Positions 1 to 6,292 of a stretch of 10,851 bases of DNA are shown piece by piece. The stretch's first letter is position 1. Each line of letters starts with the position of its first letter. The stretch comes from Bacillota bacterium (GTDB taxonomy: Bacteria; Bacillota; Clostridia; Tissierellales; Peptoniphilaceae), in contig JAEZZB010000087.1 of the NCBI GenBank assembly GCA_023442495.1, positions 1 to 10,851 of the forward strand, read 5' to 3'. The position numbers were made by a program, and so were the translations under genes. The notes beneath the pieces are model-generated. The model saw nothing but the letters and a program-made list of their open reading frames with translations. It made no database searches and was not told the origin of the DNA.

Positions 1-380
1 GCAAAGAGGATAAAATTGAACATGCACTCTCATCAAAGGGTGTAAATCTTTCTGGTGGACAAAAGCAAAGAATATTATTATCTCGTGCATTTGCTGACAA
101 TCCTGAAGTATTAATCCTTGATGATTCATCATCAGCACTTGATTTTGAAACAGAATCAAATCTTAGGAAAGCATTAGATAGTAGTTTTAGAAATTCAACT
201 ACTATTATAATTGCACAAAGAGTTTCATCAGTAATATCAGCTAAAAAAATTATTTTCCTTGAAAATGGAAAAATAACTGCTATGGGCGATCATAAATACA
301 TGTTAGAACATTCAGTTCCATATAGAGAAATAGCTAGAATGCAACTTGGAGATTCAATAGAGGAGGTAGTAAATGGATAA
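1..380 (+). CDS. ABC exporter subunit, C-terminal part of the ATP-binding domain (partial)
   Basis: This is the 3' end of an ABC transporter gene that begins before the window; codons run from position 3 to a TAA at 378-380. Visible motifs are the signature LSGGQ (codons at 48-62), Walker B LILDD followed by SSSALD, and IAQR where the switch histidine normally lies. Two catalytic positions are therefore non-canonical: Asp replaces the Walker B glutamate and Gln replaces the switch histidine. In the known heterodimeric exporters (BmrCD, LmrCD, TM287/288), this pattern marks the subunit that carries the degenerate ATP site. The gene overlaps the next one by 8 bp, and its last codons contain that gene's ribosome binding site (aggagg, 361-366), so the two are co-transcribed and probably translationally coupled. 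The substrate cannot be told; drugs, peptides and lipids are all usual for the family. Confidence 0.93.
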   Translation, partial: KEDKIEHALSSKGVNLSGGQKQRILLSRAFADNPEVLILDDSSSALDFETESNLRKALDSSFRNSTTIIIAQRVSSVISAKKIIFLENGKITAMGDHKYMLEHSVPYREIARMQLGDSIEEVVNG

Positions 381-2160
381 TATAAAAGTAAATGAAATTA
401 AAGAAAAAAATTATTCAAAAATCACAAAAAAACTATTCTCTTATATTTTAGTTGAATGGAAATGGTTCTTATTAGCTATCGTACTTGTAATAAGTTCAAA
501 TCTTTTGGTGCTTTGGGGACCAAGGTATTCAGCAGCAGCAATTGATTCATTAACAAAAACTAATATAAATTTTGATGAAACTTATAAAAATGTCTATATG
601 ATGTTGTTTGCATATTTGGGATCATCAATATTAACATATATTTCAACAAGGGTAATGATTCGTGTTTCAGAAAAAGTAATCTTAAAAATGCGACAAGATA
701 CTTTCGAAAAAATAGTGGATGTGCCTATAAAATATATAGATACGCATCAAGCAGGTGACTTAGTTTCAAGAATTTCATATGATTTAGAACTTGTAAATAG
801 AACAATGTCAGACAATATTGTAAGTATTGTAGCATCAGTGATATCAGTTATAGGATCATTTTCAATGATGATGTCAATTTCACCATTATTATCATTAATA
901 TTTTTAGTGATATTACCTGTAATTATAATATTTACTAGATATAGAATTAAAAAGACAAGACCACTATTTTCAATACGCTCGAAAAAACTCGGAGAGATGA
1001 ATGGATATGTGGAAGAAATATTAAATGGACAAAAAACTATTCAAGCTTATGAAAAAGAAGAATATTTTTCAAATGAATTTTGGATAAGAAATAGTGAAAG
1101 TATAGATGCGTATTATAAAGCAGACTATCAAGCTTCCATAAACTTTCCAACTATGGGATTTATTACAAATGTTTCAATCGCGCTTGTATCTATATTTGGA
1201 GCTTTACTCTATTTAGATGGTGTATTTTCACTTGGATTTTTATCAGCATTTATACTATATTCAAGACAATTTTCATTCCCAATAAATCAAATAGCTGGTG
1301 TTATTGCTGAAGTTCAATCAGCACTTTCAGCTGCAAATAGGGTATTCGTCCTTCTTGAACAAGACAATGAAAAACATGATGCAAAAGATGCGATAGAATT
1401 AAAAAAAGTTGAGGGTAAAGTTGAATTTAAGAATGTGTCATTTGGATATGATGATTATAAAATGATAATTAAAGATTTTAATTATGTGGCTGAACCTGGA
1501 TCTTTAACAGCAATAGTAGGTCAAACGGGCGCAGGTAAGACCACATTAATTAATCTTCTAATGAGATTCTATGATCCACAAGTTGGAGATATTTTAATAG
1601 ATGATATTTCATATAAGAAAATCAAGAGAAAATCTCAAAGAGGAGCATTTGCAATGGTTTTACAAGATACTTGGTTATTTAAGGGTACCATCAAAGAAAA
1701 CATAACTTATGGCATGCCAAATGCAAGTATGGAAGAAATTAAAAAAGCTGCAAAATCAGCTCATATTGACAATTTCATAGAGATTCAAAAAGATGGATAT
1801 GATACAATCCTTGATGAGGAAGCTGAAAATCTTTCACAAGGTCAAAAGCAGTTAATGACAATTGCAAGAGCAATGCTTCTTAATCATCCAATGCTAATAC
1901 TTGACGAAGCTACATCAAATGTTGATAGTAGAACAGAAATACAAATTCAAGATGCAATGAATAAGCTTATGAACGGCAAAACATCATTTGTAATCGCTCA
2001 TAGATTATCTACGATTCAAAATGCAGATAATATTTTATTATTATCAAATGGTGAAGTAATAGAGCAAGGAAATCATGAGGAGCTTATTACCAAAAAAGGT
2101 GAATACTACAATTTATATACATCACAATTTATTAAAGCAGAAAAAAATAAAGAAATGTAA
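373..2160 (+). CDS. ABC exporter subunit, fused permease and ATPase (catalytic partner)
   Basis: This 595-residue half-transporter has about six membrane helices in residues 30-300 and an ATPase domain from about 350. Walker A (GQTGAGKT) starts at residue 383, the signature is at 487-491, Walker B LILDE ends at E512, and the switch histidine is H543. Walker B and the switch are canonical, but the signature reads LSQGQ rather than LSGGQ. This complements the upstream subunit. The competent ATP site would use this protein's Walker motifs with the partner's LSGGQ; the degenerate site would use the partner's Asp/Gln Walker motifs with this LSQGQ. Length is typical of the family. The start is chosen from aggagg (361-366), six bases before the ATG. 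The protein acts in the cytoplasmic membrane as an ATP-driven exporter of unknown substrate. No hairpin follows, so read-through into the next gene is possible. Confidence 0.95.
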   Translation: MDNIKVNEIKEKNYSKITKKLFSYILVEWKWFLLAIVLVISSNLLVLWGPRYSAAAIDSLTKTNINFDETYKNVYMMLFAYLGSSILTYISTRVMIRVSEKVILKMRQDTFEKIVDVPIKYIDTHQAGDLVSRISYDLELVNRTMSDNIVSIVASVISVIGSFSMMMSISPLLSLIFLVILPVIIIFTRYRIKKTRPLFSIRSKKLGEMNGYVEEILNGQKTIQAYEKEEYFSNEFWIRNSESIDAYYKADYQASINFPTMGFITNVSIALVSIFGALLYLDGVFSLGFLSAFILYSRQFSFPINQIAGVIAEVQSALSAANRVFVLLEQDNEKHDAKDAIELKKVEGKVEFKNVSFGYDDYKMIIKDFNYVAEPGSLTAIVGQTGAGKTTLINLLMRFYDPQVGDILIDDISYKKIKRKSQRGAFAMVLQDTWLFKGTIKENITYGMPNASMEEIKKAAKSAHIDNFIEIQKDGYDTILDEEAENLSQGQKQLMTIARAMLLNHPMLILDEATSNVDSRTEIQIQDAMNKLMNGKTSFVIAHRLSTIQNADNILLLSNGEVIEQGNHEELITKKGEYYNLYTSQFIKAEKNKEM

Positions 2161-2170
2161 AACAATTTTT

Positions 2171-2199
2171 TATTTTTTATATATTTGATTTGGTATAAT
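2171..2199 (+). promoter_or_regulatory. Extended -10 promoter for the cardiolipin synthase gene
   Basis: TGG-TATAAT at 2191-2199 is a perfect extended -10 box (TGnTATAAT). The -35 region 17 bp upstream (2171-2176, tatttt) is poor, which is usual when the -10 is extended. It lies in the 85-bp gap between the ABC exporter and the ATG at 2246 and would start transcription at about 2206. It probably drives the cardiolipin synthase and NUDIX genes as a unit. Confidence 0.6.
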
Positions 2200-2245
2200 A
2201 TGAGATATTGATATTATTATATAATATTACAAATTAGAGGAAATT

Positions 2246-3808
2246 ATGAATGATAAAAAACAACATTATGGTAATACTATTGAAAAATTTAAAAGAAAAA
2301 AACATTTAATTAAACCGATACTTGTTGTAACTTTTTTAATTCTATTACAGATGGGATTTTTCTTATATCTGTATAATTCACTCAAAGAATATGCCGATAT
2401 ATATAATTGGAGTAGTACAGGTATAGTATTAATTGCGATTATTTATATTATAAATATGGATCAGCCTATTGATTACAGAGTTGCATGGATGATACCAATT
2501 ACAGTATTTCCACTTTTTGGTATACTTTTGTATATATTATTGGAAATATTACCTGGACCTAAAGGTTTAGCTAGAAGACTAAAAGATATAAAAACAAAAA
2601 ATATGAAATATTTGTATCAAGATGAGCTTGCATTTGATGAAATCAAAAATGATAAATATGAAGATATCGGTCTTGAAAAATATTTATATGAAACAGTAGG
2701 ATATCCAATCTACCAAAATACAATAAGCGAGTATTTTAGTTCCGGAGAAGAATATTATTTAAATTTAATTGAAGATTTGAAAAAAGCCAAAGAGTTCATA
2801 TTCATAGAATTTTTTATAATTCGTGAAGGTATAATGCTAGATAGTATAGTAGAAATTCTAGCTTCAAAAGTAAGAGAAGGTGTTGAAGTTAAATTTATGT
2901 ATGATGGAACTAATGATTATTATATAGATCCTGATTATAGAAGATATTTAGAAAGTCTAGGTATTGAAGTTGAAGTGTTTGCTGCTGTTATACCTATATT
3001 ATCAACATATCATAACAATAGAGATCATAGAAAAATAGTTTCTATTGATAATAAAATTGGATATACAGGTGGGATAAATCTTGCAGATGAATATATTAAT
3101 AAACTTGATAGATTTGGACATTGGAAAGATAATGGTGTAAGAATTGAGGGGGAAGCTGTCAAGAATTTAACCGTAATGTTCTTAAATCTATGGGAATTAT
3201 CTAGCAGAACTCCTATTGATACATCTAAATATATTGAAACAATCCATTGTGTTGAAGCTGATGCGTTTATACAACCATTTGATGATTCGCCAAATGACAA
3301 TGAATCTGTTAGTGAAAATGCATATGTAGATATTTTAAATCAAGCTAAAAAATATGTTTATATAATGACCCCATATTTAATATTGAGTGAAAGAATTAGA
3401 AATTCAATAATATTTGCTTCAAAACGTGGGGTAGATGTCAGAATTTTAATGCCAGGTATCCCTGATAAGAAAATTCCTTTTAACATGGGAAGATCATATT
3501 ATGAAAACTTACTTAAAAATGGTGTAAAAATATACGAGTATTCACCTGGATTTTTACATGCAAAAGCTATTGTAGCAGATAATATTTCATCAATTGTAGG
3601 TACAATAAATCTTGATTTTAGATCATTACATCTTCATTACGAAAATGGAATACTTATACATGACAGAGATTTTGCTCTTAGTGTAAAACAAGATGTTTTA
3701 GATACTATTAAAATATCTAGAGAAATGTCGATTAAACTTTATAAAGAATTGAATATATTTTATAGATTAATAGGTAAGGCACTTAGACTAATTGCACCAC
3801 TTATGTAG
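2246..3808 (+). CDS. cls: Cardiolipin synthase (phospholipase D superfamily)
   Basis: Bacterial cardiolipin synthase condenses two phosphatidylglycerol molecules into cardiolipin and glycerol at the cytoplasmic membrane. The 520-residue protein has hydrophobic segments near residues 22-42, 58-70 and 80-100. Two phospholipase D catalytic motifs follow: HRKIVSID (H261, K263, D268), followed by GYTGGINLADEY, and HAKAIVAD (H438, K440, D445), followed by GTINLDFRS. Both HxKx4D motifs are complete, so the enzyme should be active. Length and layout match the family. The start is supported by agagga at 2236-2241, five bases ahead of the ATG. The NUDIX gene begins 20 bp after the stop, so the two form an operon. 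Other phospholipase D-type phosphatidyltransferases look similar, but the N-terminal membrane region and the motif contexts favour cardiolipin synthase. Confidence 0.93.
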   Translation: MNDKKQHYGNTIEKFKRKKHLIKPILVVTFLILLQMGFFLYLYNSLKEYADIYNWSSTGIVLIAIIYIINMDQPIDYRVAWMIPITVFPLFGILLYILLEILPGPKGLARRLKDIKTKNMKYLYQDELAFDEIKNDKYEDIGLEKYLYETVGYPIYQNTISEYFSSGEEYYLNLIEDLKKAKEFIFIEFFIIREGIMLDSIVEILASKVREGVEVKFMYDGTNDYYIDPDYRRYLESLGIEVEVFAAVIPILSTYHNNRDHRKIVSIDNKIGYTGGINLADEYINKLDRFGHWKDNGVRIEGEAVKNLTVMFLNLWELSSRTPIDTSKYIETIHCVEADAFIQPFDDSPNDNESVSENAYVDILNQAKKYVYIMTPYLILSERIRNSIIFASKRGVDVRILMPGIPDKKIPFNMGRSYYENLLKNGVKIYEYSPGFLHAKAIVADNISSIVGTINLDFRSLHLHYENGILIHDRDFALSVKQDVLDTIKISREMSIKLYKELNIFYRLIGKALRLIAPLM

Positions 3809-3828
3809 TAAATAACTTTGGAGAATAT

Positions 3829-4296
3829 ATGAAAACAATTTTATATAATATGATTAGAATTATGGATGGTGAGAATGTTGTAGTTCTTGATAAGAATAAA
3901 AAAATAGGTTGGGAGGGTCTCACATTTCCTGGTGGAAAATTAGAACCAAATGAATCAATTTATGAATCTACAATTAGAGAAGCAAAAGAAGAAACAAATC
4001 TTGACATCAAAAACCTTGAATTTAATGGGATAATTCATTGGATAGAAGATAATCTTAGACTGACTGGATTTCTATACACGACAAAAGATTTTTCAGGAGA
4101 TTTAGTAGAGCATAATATTGAAGGAAAATTATTTTTCAATAATTATGAAAAGCTTAAAACCATGCCTGGTCTTAGTGATTCTATGAAAGATATTTTTGAT
4201 ATTTATGATGGTAAATATTTTGAAGTAGTTTTATATTATGAAGATGGTAAGAGAATTGATGAAAAAAGTTTGTTTATAAAAAAATTTACTAATTAA
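3829..4296 (+). CDS. NUDIX hydrolase, MutT/MutX-like (possible 8-oxo-dGTP diphosphatase)
   Basis: This is a 155-residue single-domain NUDIX protein. The NUDIX box is complete: G36, then E42, then REAKEET at 50-56, fitting Gx5Ex7REUxEExGU except that Asn replaces the last Gly. The metal-binding glutamates E54 and E55 are present. The N-terminal layout (YNMIRI before the box, GWEGLTFPGGKLEPNES leading into it) resembles MutT/MutX-type 8-oxo-dGTP diphosphatases, which clean the nucleotide pool. The substrate cannot be assigned from the motif alone, because family members also act on other nucleotide derivatives. A ribosome binding site (ggag, 3820-3823) precedes the ATG. The gene follows cls by 20 bp and ends at a strong terminator, so it is the last gene of that operon. 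The functional link to cardiolipin synthesis is not obvious. Confidence 0.88.
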   Translation: MKTILYNMIRIMDGENVVVLDKNKKIGWEGLTFPGGKLEPNESIYESTIREAKEETNLDIKNLEFNGIIHWIEDNLRLTGFLYTTKDFSGDLVEHNIEGKLFFNNYEKLKTMPGLSDSMKDIFDIYDGKYFEVVLYYEDGKRIDEKSLFIKKFTN

Positions 4297-4350
4297 TAAA
4301 ATAATACACCCCCAACTAGATAAGTCTATGTTTGGCGTGTATTATTTTAT
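4296..4350. terminator. Bidirectional intrinsic terminator between converging genes
   Basis: A 14-bp perfect inverted repeat, 4296-4309 with 4337-4350 (ATAAAATAATACAC / GTGTATTATTTTAT), encloses further pairing: TAGA 4317-4320 with TCTA 4325-4328 around a TAAG loop, plus CCAA/TTGG with bulges. A-rich and T-rich flanks serve both strands. It overlaps the last base of the NUDIX stop codon and contains the minus-strand stop of the aminotransferase remnant. Confidence 0.9.
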
Positions 4351-5414
4351 CCATTTAATTTATTATATTCTTCAAGCCCTTTTTTTAAGATTTCAATACC
4401 TCTTTTTATTTTTTCTTGAGATAGGGCAAATACAAATCTTATTTCTTTTTTACATCTTATTTTGTCTTTATAGAATCCTGCTGCAGGAGTCAAAAGTATT
4501 GTTTGTCCATTATAATCAAAATCAGTCAATAACCAAGAAGCAAATTTTTCACTATCATTCACAGGAAGTTCTACTATCATATAAAAAGCACCTTGCGGAT
4601 AATTTAATTTTATATTTGGAATATCAGAAATTAATTCATATATCAAATTTCTTCTTTTTTCATATTCTTCTCGAACACCTTCAATATATGATTTATCTGT
4701 CTTATATAATGCTGCAGCGCCATACTGGTCAATAGTTGGGACTGAAATTCTTGCAGAACATATTTTATATATTTTCTCTTTAAGTTCTTCATTTTTGACA
4801 AGCATTGTACCAATTCTTGCACCACAAGCAGAAAATCTTTTAGAAACAGATTCAAGTAAAATAAGTCTGTCATGAATATTTTTGTTTTCTGCAAATGATA
4901 TAAATTTTTTGTCATCATAAATGAAATCTCTGTAAATTTCATCTGCAATAATGTATAGATCATATTCAAATGCAATTTCAGATAATAAATCAACTTCTTT
5001 TTTTGATAAAACTTTCCCAGTTGGATTACTTGGATTGCATATTAGCAAAGCTTTTGTTTTATCGGTGATTTTACTTACAATTTCTTTTTTTGGAGGAAGA
5101 TCATAATCATTTTCTATGAAACAATCAAATACGTCTAAATTAACTTCTGTCATAGTAGACATAGTTTCATAATTAGTATAATAGGGATTTGTGGTAAGTA
5201 TATGATTTCCTACATCACATGTTGTTAAAAAAGATATATGAATACCCTCAGAAGCTCCTGATGTAATAAAAATCTCATCTTCAGAATAATATAATCCATA
5301 TTTTTCATAATGTTCAGAAATAGCTTGTCTCAAATGTATAAAACCTATTTCAGGTGCATAAGCTATTCTATTTTCATCAAATTTTCTAATTTCAGTGTAG
5401 AATTCTTTAGGGAT
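4347..5414 (-). pseudogene. PLP-dependent class I/II aminotransferase, 5' end missing
   Basis: Reading on the minus strand gives the body of a fold-type I aminotransferase of the aspartate/aromatic aminotransferase type. Visible landmarks are EIFITSGASEG, the NPSNPTG loop, DEIYRDF, and SVSKRFSACGARIG, whose lysine (codon at 4839-4841) should bind pyridoxal phosphate. A late arginine in KEIRFVF is a candidate carboxylate contact. The conserved frame is open well upstream of the first TTG at 5331-5333 and reads PKEFYTEIRKFDENRIAYAP back to about 5411. Family members have about 35-40 more residues before this. Instead, the frame meets a TGA at 5424-5426, and no ATG, GTG or TTG lies between. The TTG encodes an internal Leu, not a start. 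The gene has lost its start and promoter to a rearrangement at about 5412, so I call it a pseudogene even though the remaining 355 or so codons are undamaged. Confidence 0.85.
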
Positions 5415-5526
5415 GCAAGTAAATCATTATGCAGATATTGCATTGACTGGGATTGTAGCAAGTCATGGTTCAAATTATTTATATGATTTGATTGGAAAAT
5501 TAACAACTAAAAAAGAATTAAATTAG
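5412..5526 (+). pseudogene. C-terminal fragment of a small membrane protein, possibly phage holin-like
   Basis: A plus-strand frame starting at the rearrangement point encodes 37 residues: MQVNHYADIALTGIV, then ASHGSNYLYDLIGKL, then TTKKELN and a TAG at 5524-5526. It looks like a short hydrophobic segment followed by an amphipathic, charged tail, as in the C-termini of small phage or holin-type membrane proteins. That resemblance is a weak impression, not an identification. No ribosome binding site precedes the ATG at 5413, and the bases just before it belong to the aminotransferase on the other strand. It is therefore most likely the tail of a gene whose front was removed. A perfect hairpin follows the stop. 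Confidence 0.45.
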
Positions 5527-5537
5527 ATAAAATTATG

Positions 5538-5558
5538 GGTAGAAAGTTGATTTCTACC
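5538..5558 (+). terminator. Perfect 8-bp hairpin after the membrane-protein fragment
   Basis: GGTAGAAA (5538-5545) and TTTCTACC (5551-5558) form a perfect stem with a five-base loop, 11 bp after the TAG at 5524-5526. The tail is TCTCTT rather than a clean T run. It may be a weak terminator of the lost gene, or simply a hairpin. Confidence 0.45.
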
Positions 5559-5577
5559 TCTCTTCCATATATTTTAA

Positions 5578-5672
5578 AATTGCGTTTAAATTGCGTTATT
5601 TATTTTACTAAAATAGACTTTAACTCTTGAAAATAAGGAGAAAGATTTTTTTAATTGCGTTCAAATTACGTT
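5578..5672. repeat. Two pairs of a 9-bp repeat, AATTGCGTT, spaced one helical turn apart
   Basis: AATTGCGTT occurs at 5578-5586, 5589-5597 and 5653-5661, with a one-mismatch copy (AATTACGTT) at 5664-5672. Within each pair the copies are 11 bp apart, and the pairs are 75 bp apart, close to seven helical turns. All four have the same orientation. This is the arrangement expected of a cooperatively bound protein site, such as tyrosine-recombinase arm sites, plasmid-type iterons or a repressor operator. The second pair overlaps the -10 and start region of the promoter at 5627-5655. Confidence 0.75.
5627..5655 (+). promoter_or_regulatory. Sigma-A type promoter in front of the structured non-coding segment
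   Basis: TTGAAA (5627-5632) and TTTAAT (5650-5655) are separated by exactly 17 bp, each matching five of six consensus bases. Transcription would start at about 5662. The -10 box shares its last three bases with the third AATTGCGTT repeat, so a protein bound there would block the promoter. Confidence 0.55.
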
Positions 5673-5847
5673 GCTTAATATTCAACACCTTCCTCTATCC
5701 ATTTTCCCAATGTCGGGGAAATGGTAGATATCTTATGATATTGAGTGTCCCTATGTGCCTAGGGTTATCTTGTATTATAAAAGACTCATCTACCACGTTG
5801 TAGAGAGAGATTTCGAAAACGCCTATAGCTTATACTAGGCGTTTTTT
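5662..5847 (+). ncRNA. Candidate small structured RNA of about 185 nt, no known family recognised
   Basis: Between a good promoter and an intrinsic terminator there is no credible reading frame but dense secondary structure. Hairpin 1 pairs 5699-5708 with 5715-5724 (CCATTTTCCC / GGGGAAATGG, ten pairs including one G-U). Hairpin 2 pairs 5728-5732 with 5737-5741. Hairpin 3 pairs 5749-5753 with 5760-5764 (CCCTA / TAGGG). Hairpin 4 pairs 5789-5793 with 5800-5804 (TCTAC / GTAGA) and extends with a bulge to 5785-5807. A long-range helix is also possible between 5722-5729 and 5788-5795 (TGGTAGAT / ATCTACCA, eight perfect pairs); it would exclude parts of hairpins 1 and 4. I found no tRNA, tmRNA, RNase P, SRP, T-box or common riboswitch signature. 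It could be a small RNA, a leader whose gene was lost when the IS inserted at 5900, or a folded DNA recombination site. Confidence 0.4.
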
Positions 5848-5851
5848 GTTT
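5816..5851 (+). terminator. Intrinsic terminator of the candidate small RNA
   Basis: AAAACGCCTA (5816-5825) pairs with TAGGCGTTTT (5836-5845) around a ten-base loop, followed by more T residues and gtttt. The stem has a G/C-rich core and a U tail, a textbook Rho-independent terminator. Confidence 0.85.
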
Positions 5852-5900
5852 TAAACAAATGTAACAATATTTATTTTAAAGAAAAAGAGAATGTTTATAT

Positions 5901-5951
5901 GAACTGACCCCAAAAAGTTGGACCTAAAAAATCAATTTTTTGGAGGTTAGT
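5901..5951 (+). promoter_or_regulatory. IS leader hairpin covering the orfA ribosome binding site
   Basis: The terminal repeat AACTGACCCC (5902-5911) can pair with GGAGGTTAGTT (5942-5952, allowing one G-U pair and one bulge), and AAAAAA/TTTTTT pairs inside. The 3' arm contains GGAGG (5942-5946), the orfA ribosome binding site. RNA read in from outside the element would fold and hide it, a known way insertion sequences avoid transposase synthesis from neighbouring promoters. That it works so here is inference. Confidence 0.45.
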
Positions 5952-5957
5952 TTTTTC

Positions 5958-6113
5958 ATGTCAAAATATAGTACAGAATTAAAAATGAAAGTATTGAAAG
6001 CATACCAAAATAATGAAGGTGGCTATGAATTTTTAGCTAAGAAATATGGAATTAGTAATAAATCAATTGTAAGAAGATGGATTAACGCCTTTAATTCACA
6101 AGGATATGAAGGA
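5958..6113 (+). pseudogene. IS3-family transposase OrfA, N-terminal 52 residues only
   Basis: Starting at ATG 5958, with GGAGG at 5942-5946, the frame encodes MSKYSTELKMKVLKAYQNN, then a helix-turn-helix region containing LAKKYGISNKSIVRRWINAF, and ends in GYEG. This is the first helix-turn-helix of IS150-group OrfA, which binds the element's inverted repeats. Intact homologues continue with a second helix-turn-helix and a leucine-zipper region, reaching about 170 residues. Here the frame instead runs without interruption into the tail of an acetyltransferase, giving a 79-residue chimera that ends at 6197. A longer reading from the TTG at 5940 is unlikely, because that codon overlaps the ribosome binding site. 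Confidence 0.85.
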
Positions 6114-6197
6114 GTGATCGCAGCAGGAATCCCTTGTAAAGTTATTCGTAAAATTACAGAAGAAGATAAGAATAGATATCCGATATACATAGAATAA
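6114..6197 (+). pseudogene. Sugar (maltose/galactoside) O-acetyltransferase, last 27 residues only
   Basis: The residues VIAAGIPCKVIRKITEED, followed by KNRYPIYIE, match the conserved C-terminal end of hexapeptide-repeat acetyltransferases of the Maa/LacA type, where AAG-(I/N)PCKVIR-IT closes the left-handed beta helix. The catalytic part and the whole beta helix are missing. What precedes V in this frame is transposase sequence, so a deletion between the IS and the acetyltransferase gene produced the join. The fragment cannot have acetyltransferase activity. Confidence 0.8.
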
Positions 6198-6241
6198 ATT
6201 TTTTATAAATAATTTCATAAAAAACATCTTAATGTTTCAAG

Positions 6242-6258
6242 ATACCATAACAGGGTAT
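6242..6258 (+). promoter_or_regulatory. Inverted repeat upstream of the FMN reductase, possible operator
   Basis: ATACC (6242-6246) and GGTAT (6254-6258) are symmetric around seven bases, 35 bp before the start codon, and overlap the likely promoter region. Related flavin reductase/azoreductase genes are often under redox-responsive repressors, but I recognise no specific binding site here. Confidence 0.25.
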
Positions 6259-6292
6259 ATTTATTTTGTGAAAATCAAAATAAGGGGAATAT

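Larger units (their letters stand above)
5900..6113 (+). mobile_element. Left end of an IS3-family (IS150-like) insertion sequence, 3' part lost
   Basis: The terminal sequence TGAACTGACCCCAAAAAGTT starting at 5900 has the form of an IS3/IS150-group inverted repeat. A short leader and the first 52 codons of an orfA with a helix-turn-helix domain follow. The first 48 bp (5900-5947) are identical to 9579-9626. The element stops abruptly at about 6113, where acetyltransferase sequence begins. orfB and the right end are absent, so it cannot transpose on its own. Confidence 0.85.

Noticed and set aside
2211..2227. ATATTAT-TAT-ATAATAT inverted repeat between the promoter and the cls start
   Set aside because: Made only of A and T in very AT-rich DNA; easily due to chance and with no supporting context.
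3025..3300. Minus-strand reading frames inside cls, and similar ones inside the FMN reductase and YkvI-type genes
   Set aside because: They are antisense shadows of well-supported genes, without ribosome binding sites or recognisable protein sequence.
5331..5333. TTG as the start codon of a 328-residue aminotransferase
   Set aside because: Conserved family sequence continues in frame for about 25 codons upstream, so the TTG is an internal leucine; no good ribosome binding site precedes it.
5789..5804. TCTAC-CACGTT-GTAGA resembles the stem of Cas12a CRISPR repeats
   Set aside because: The loop is six bases, the AATT that precedes the stem in Cas12a repeats is absent, it occurs once, and there is no array of repeats and spacers nearby.
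5690..5815. Minus-strand peptide ending GKWIEEGVEY as an integrase C-terminus
   Set aside because: The frame is only about 27 codons long, is blocked by a TAG upstream, and lacks the catalytic tyrosine region; RNA-like structure explains the segment better.
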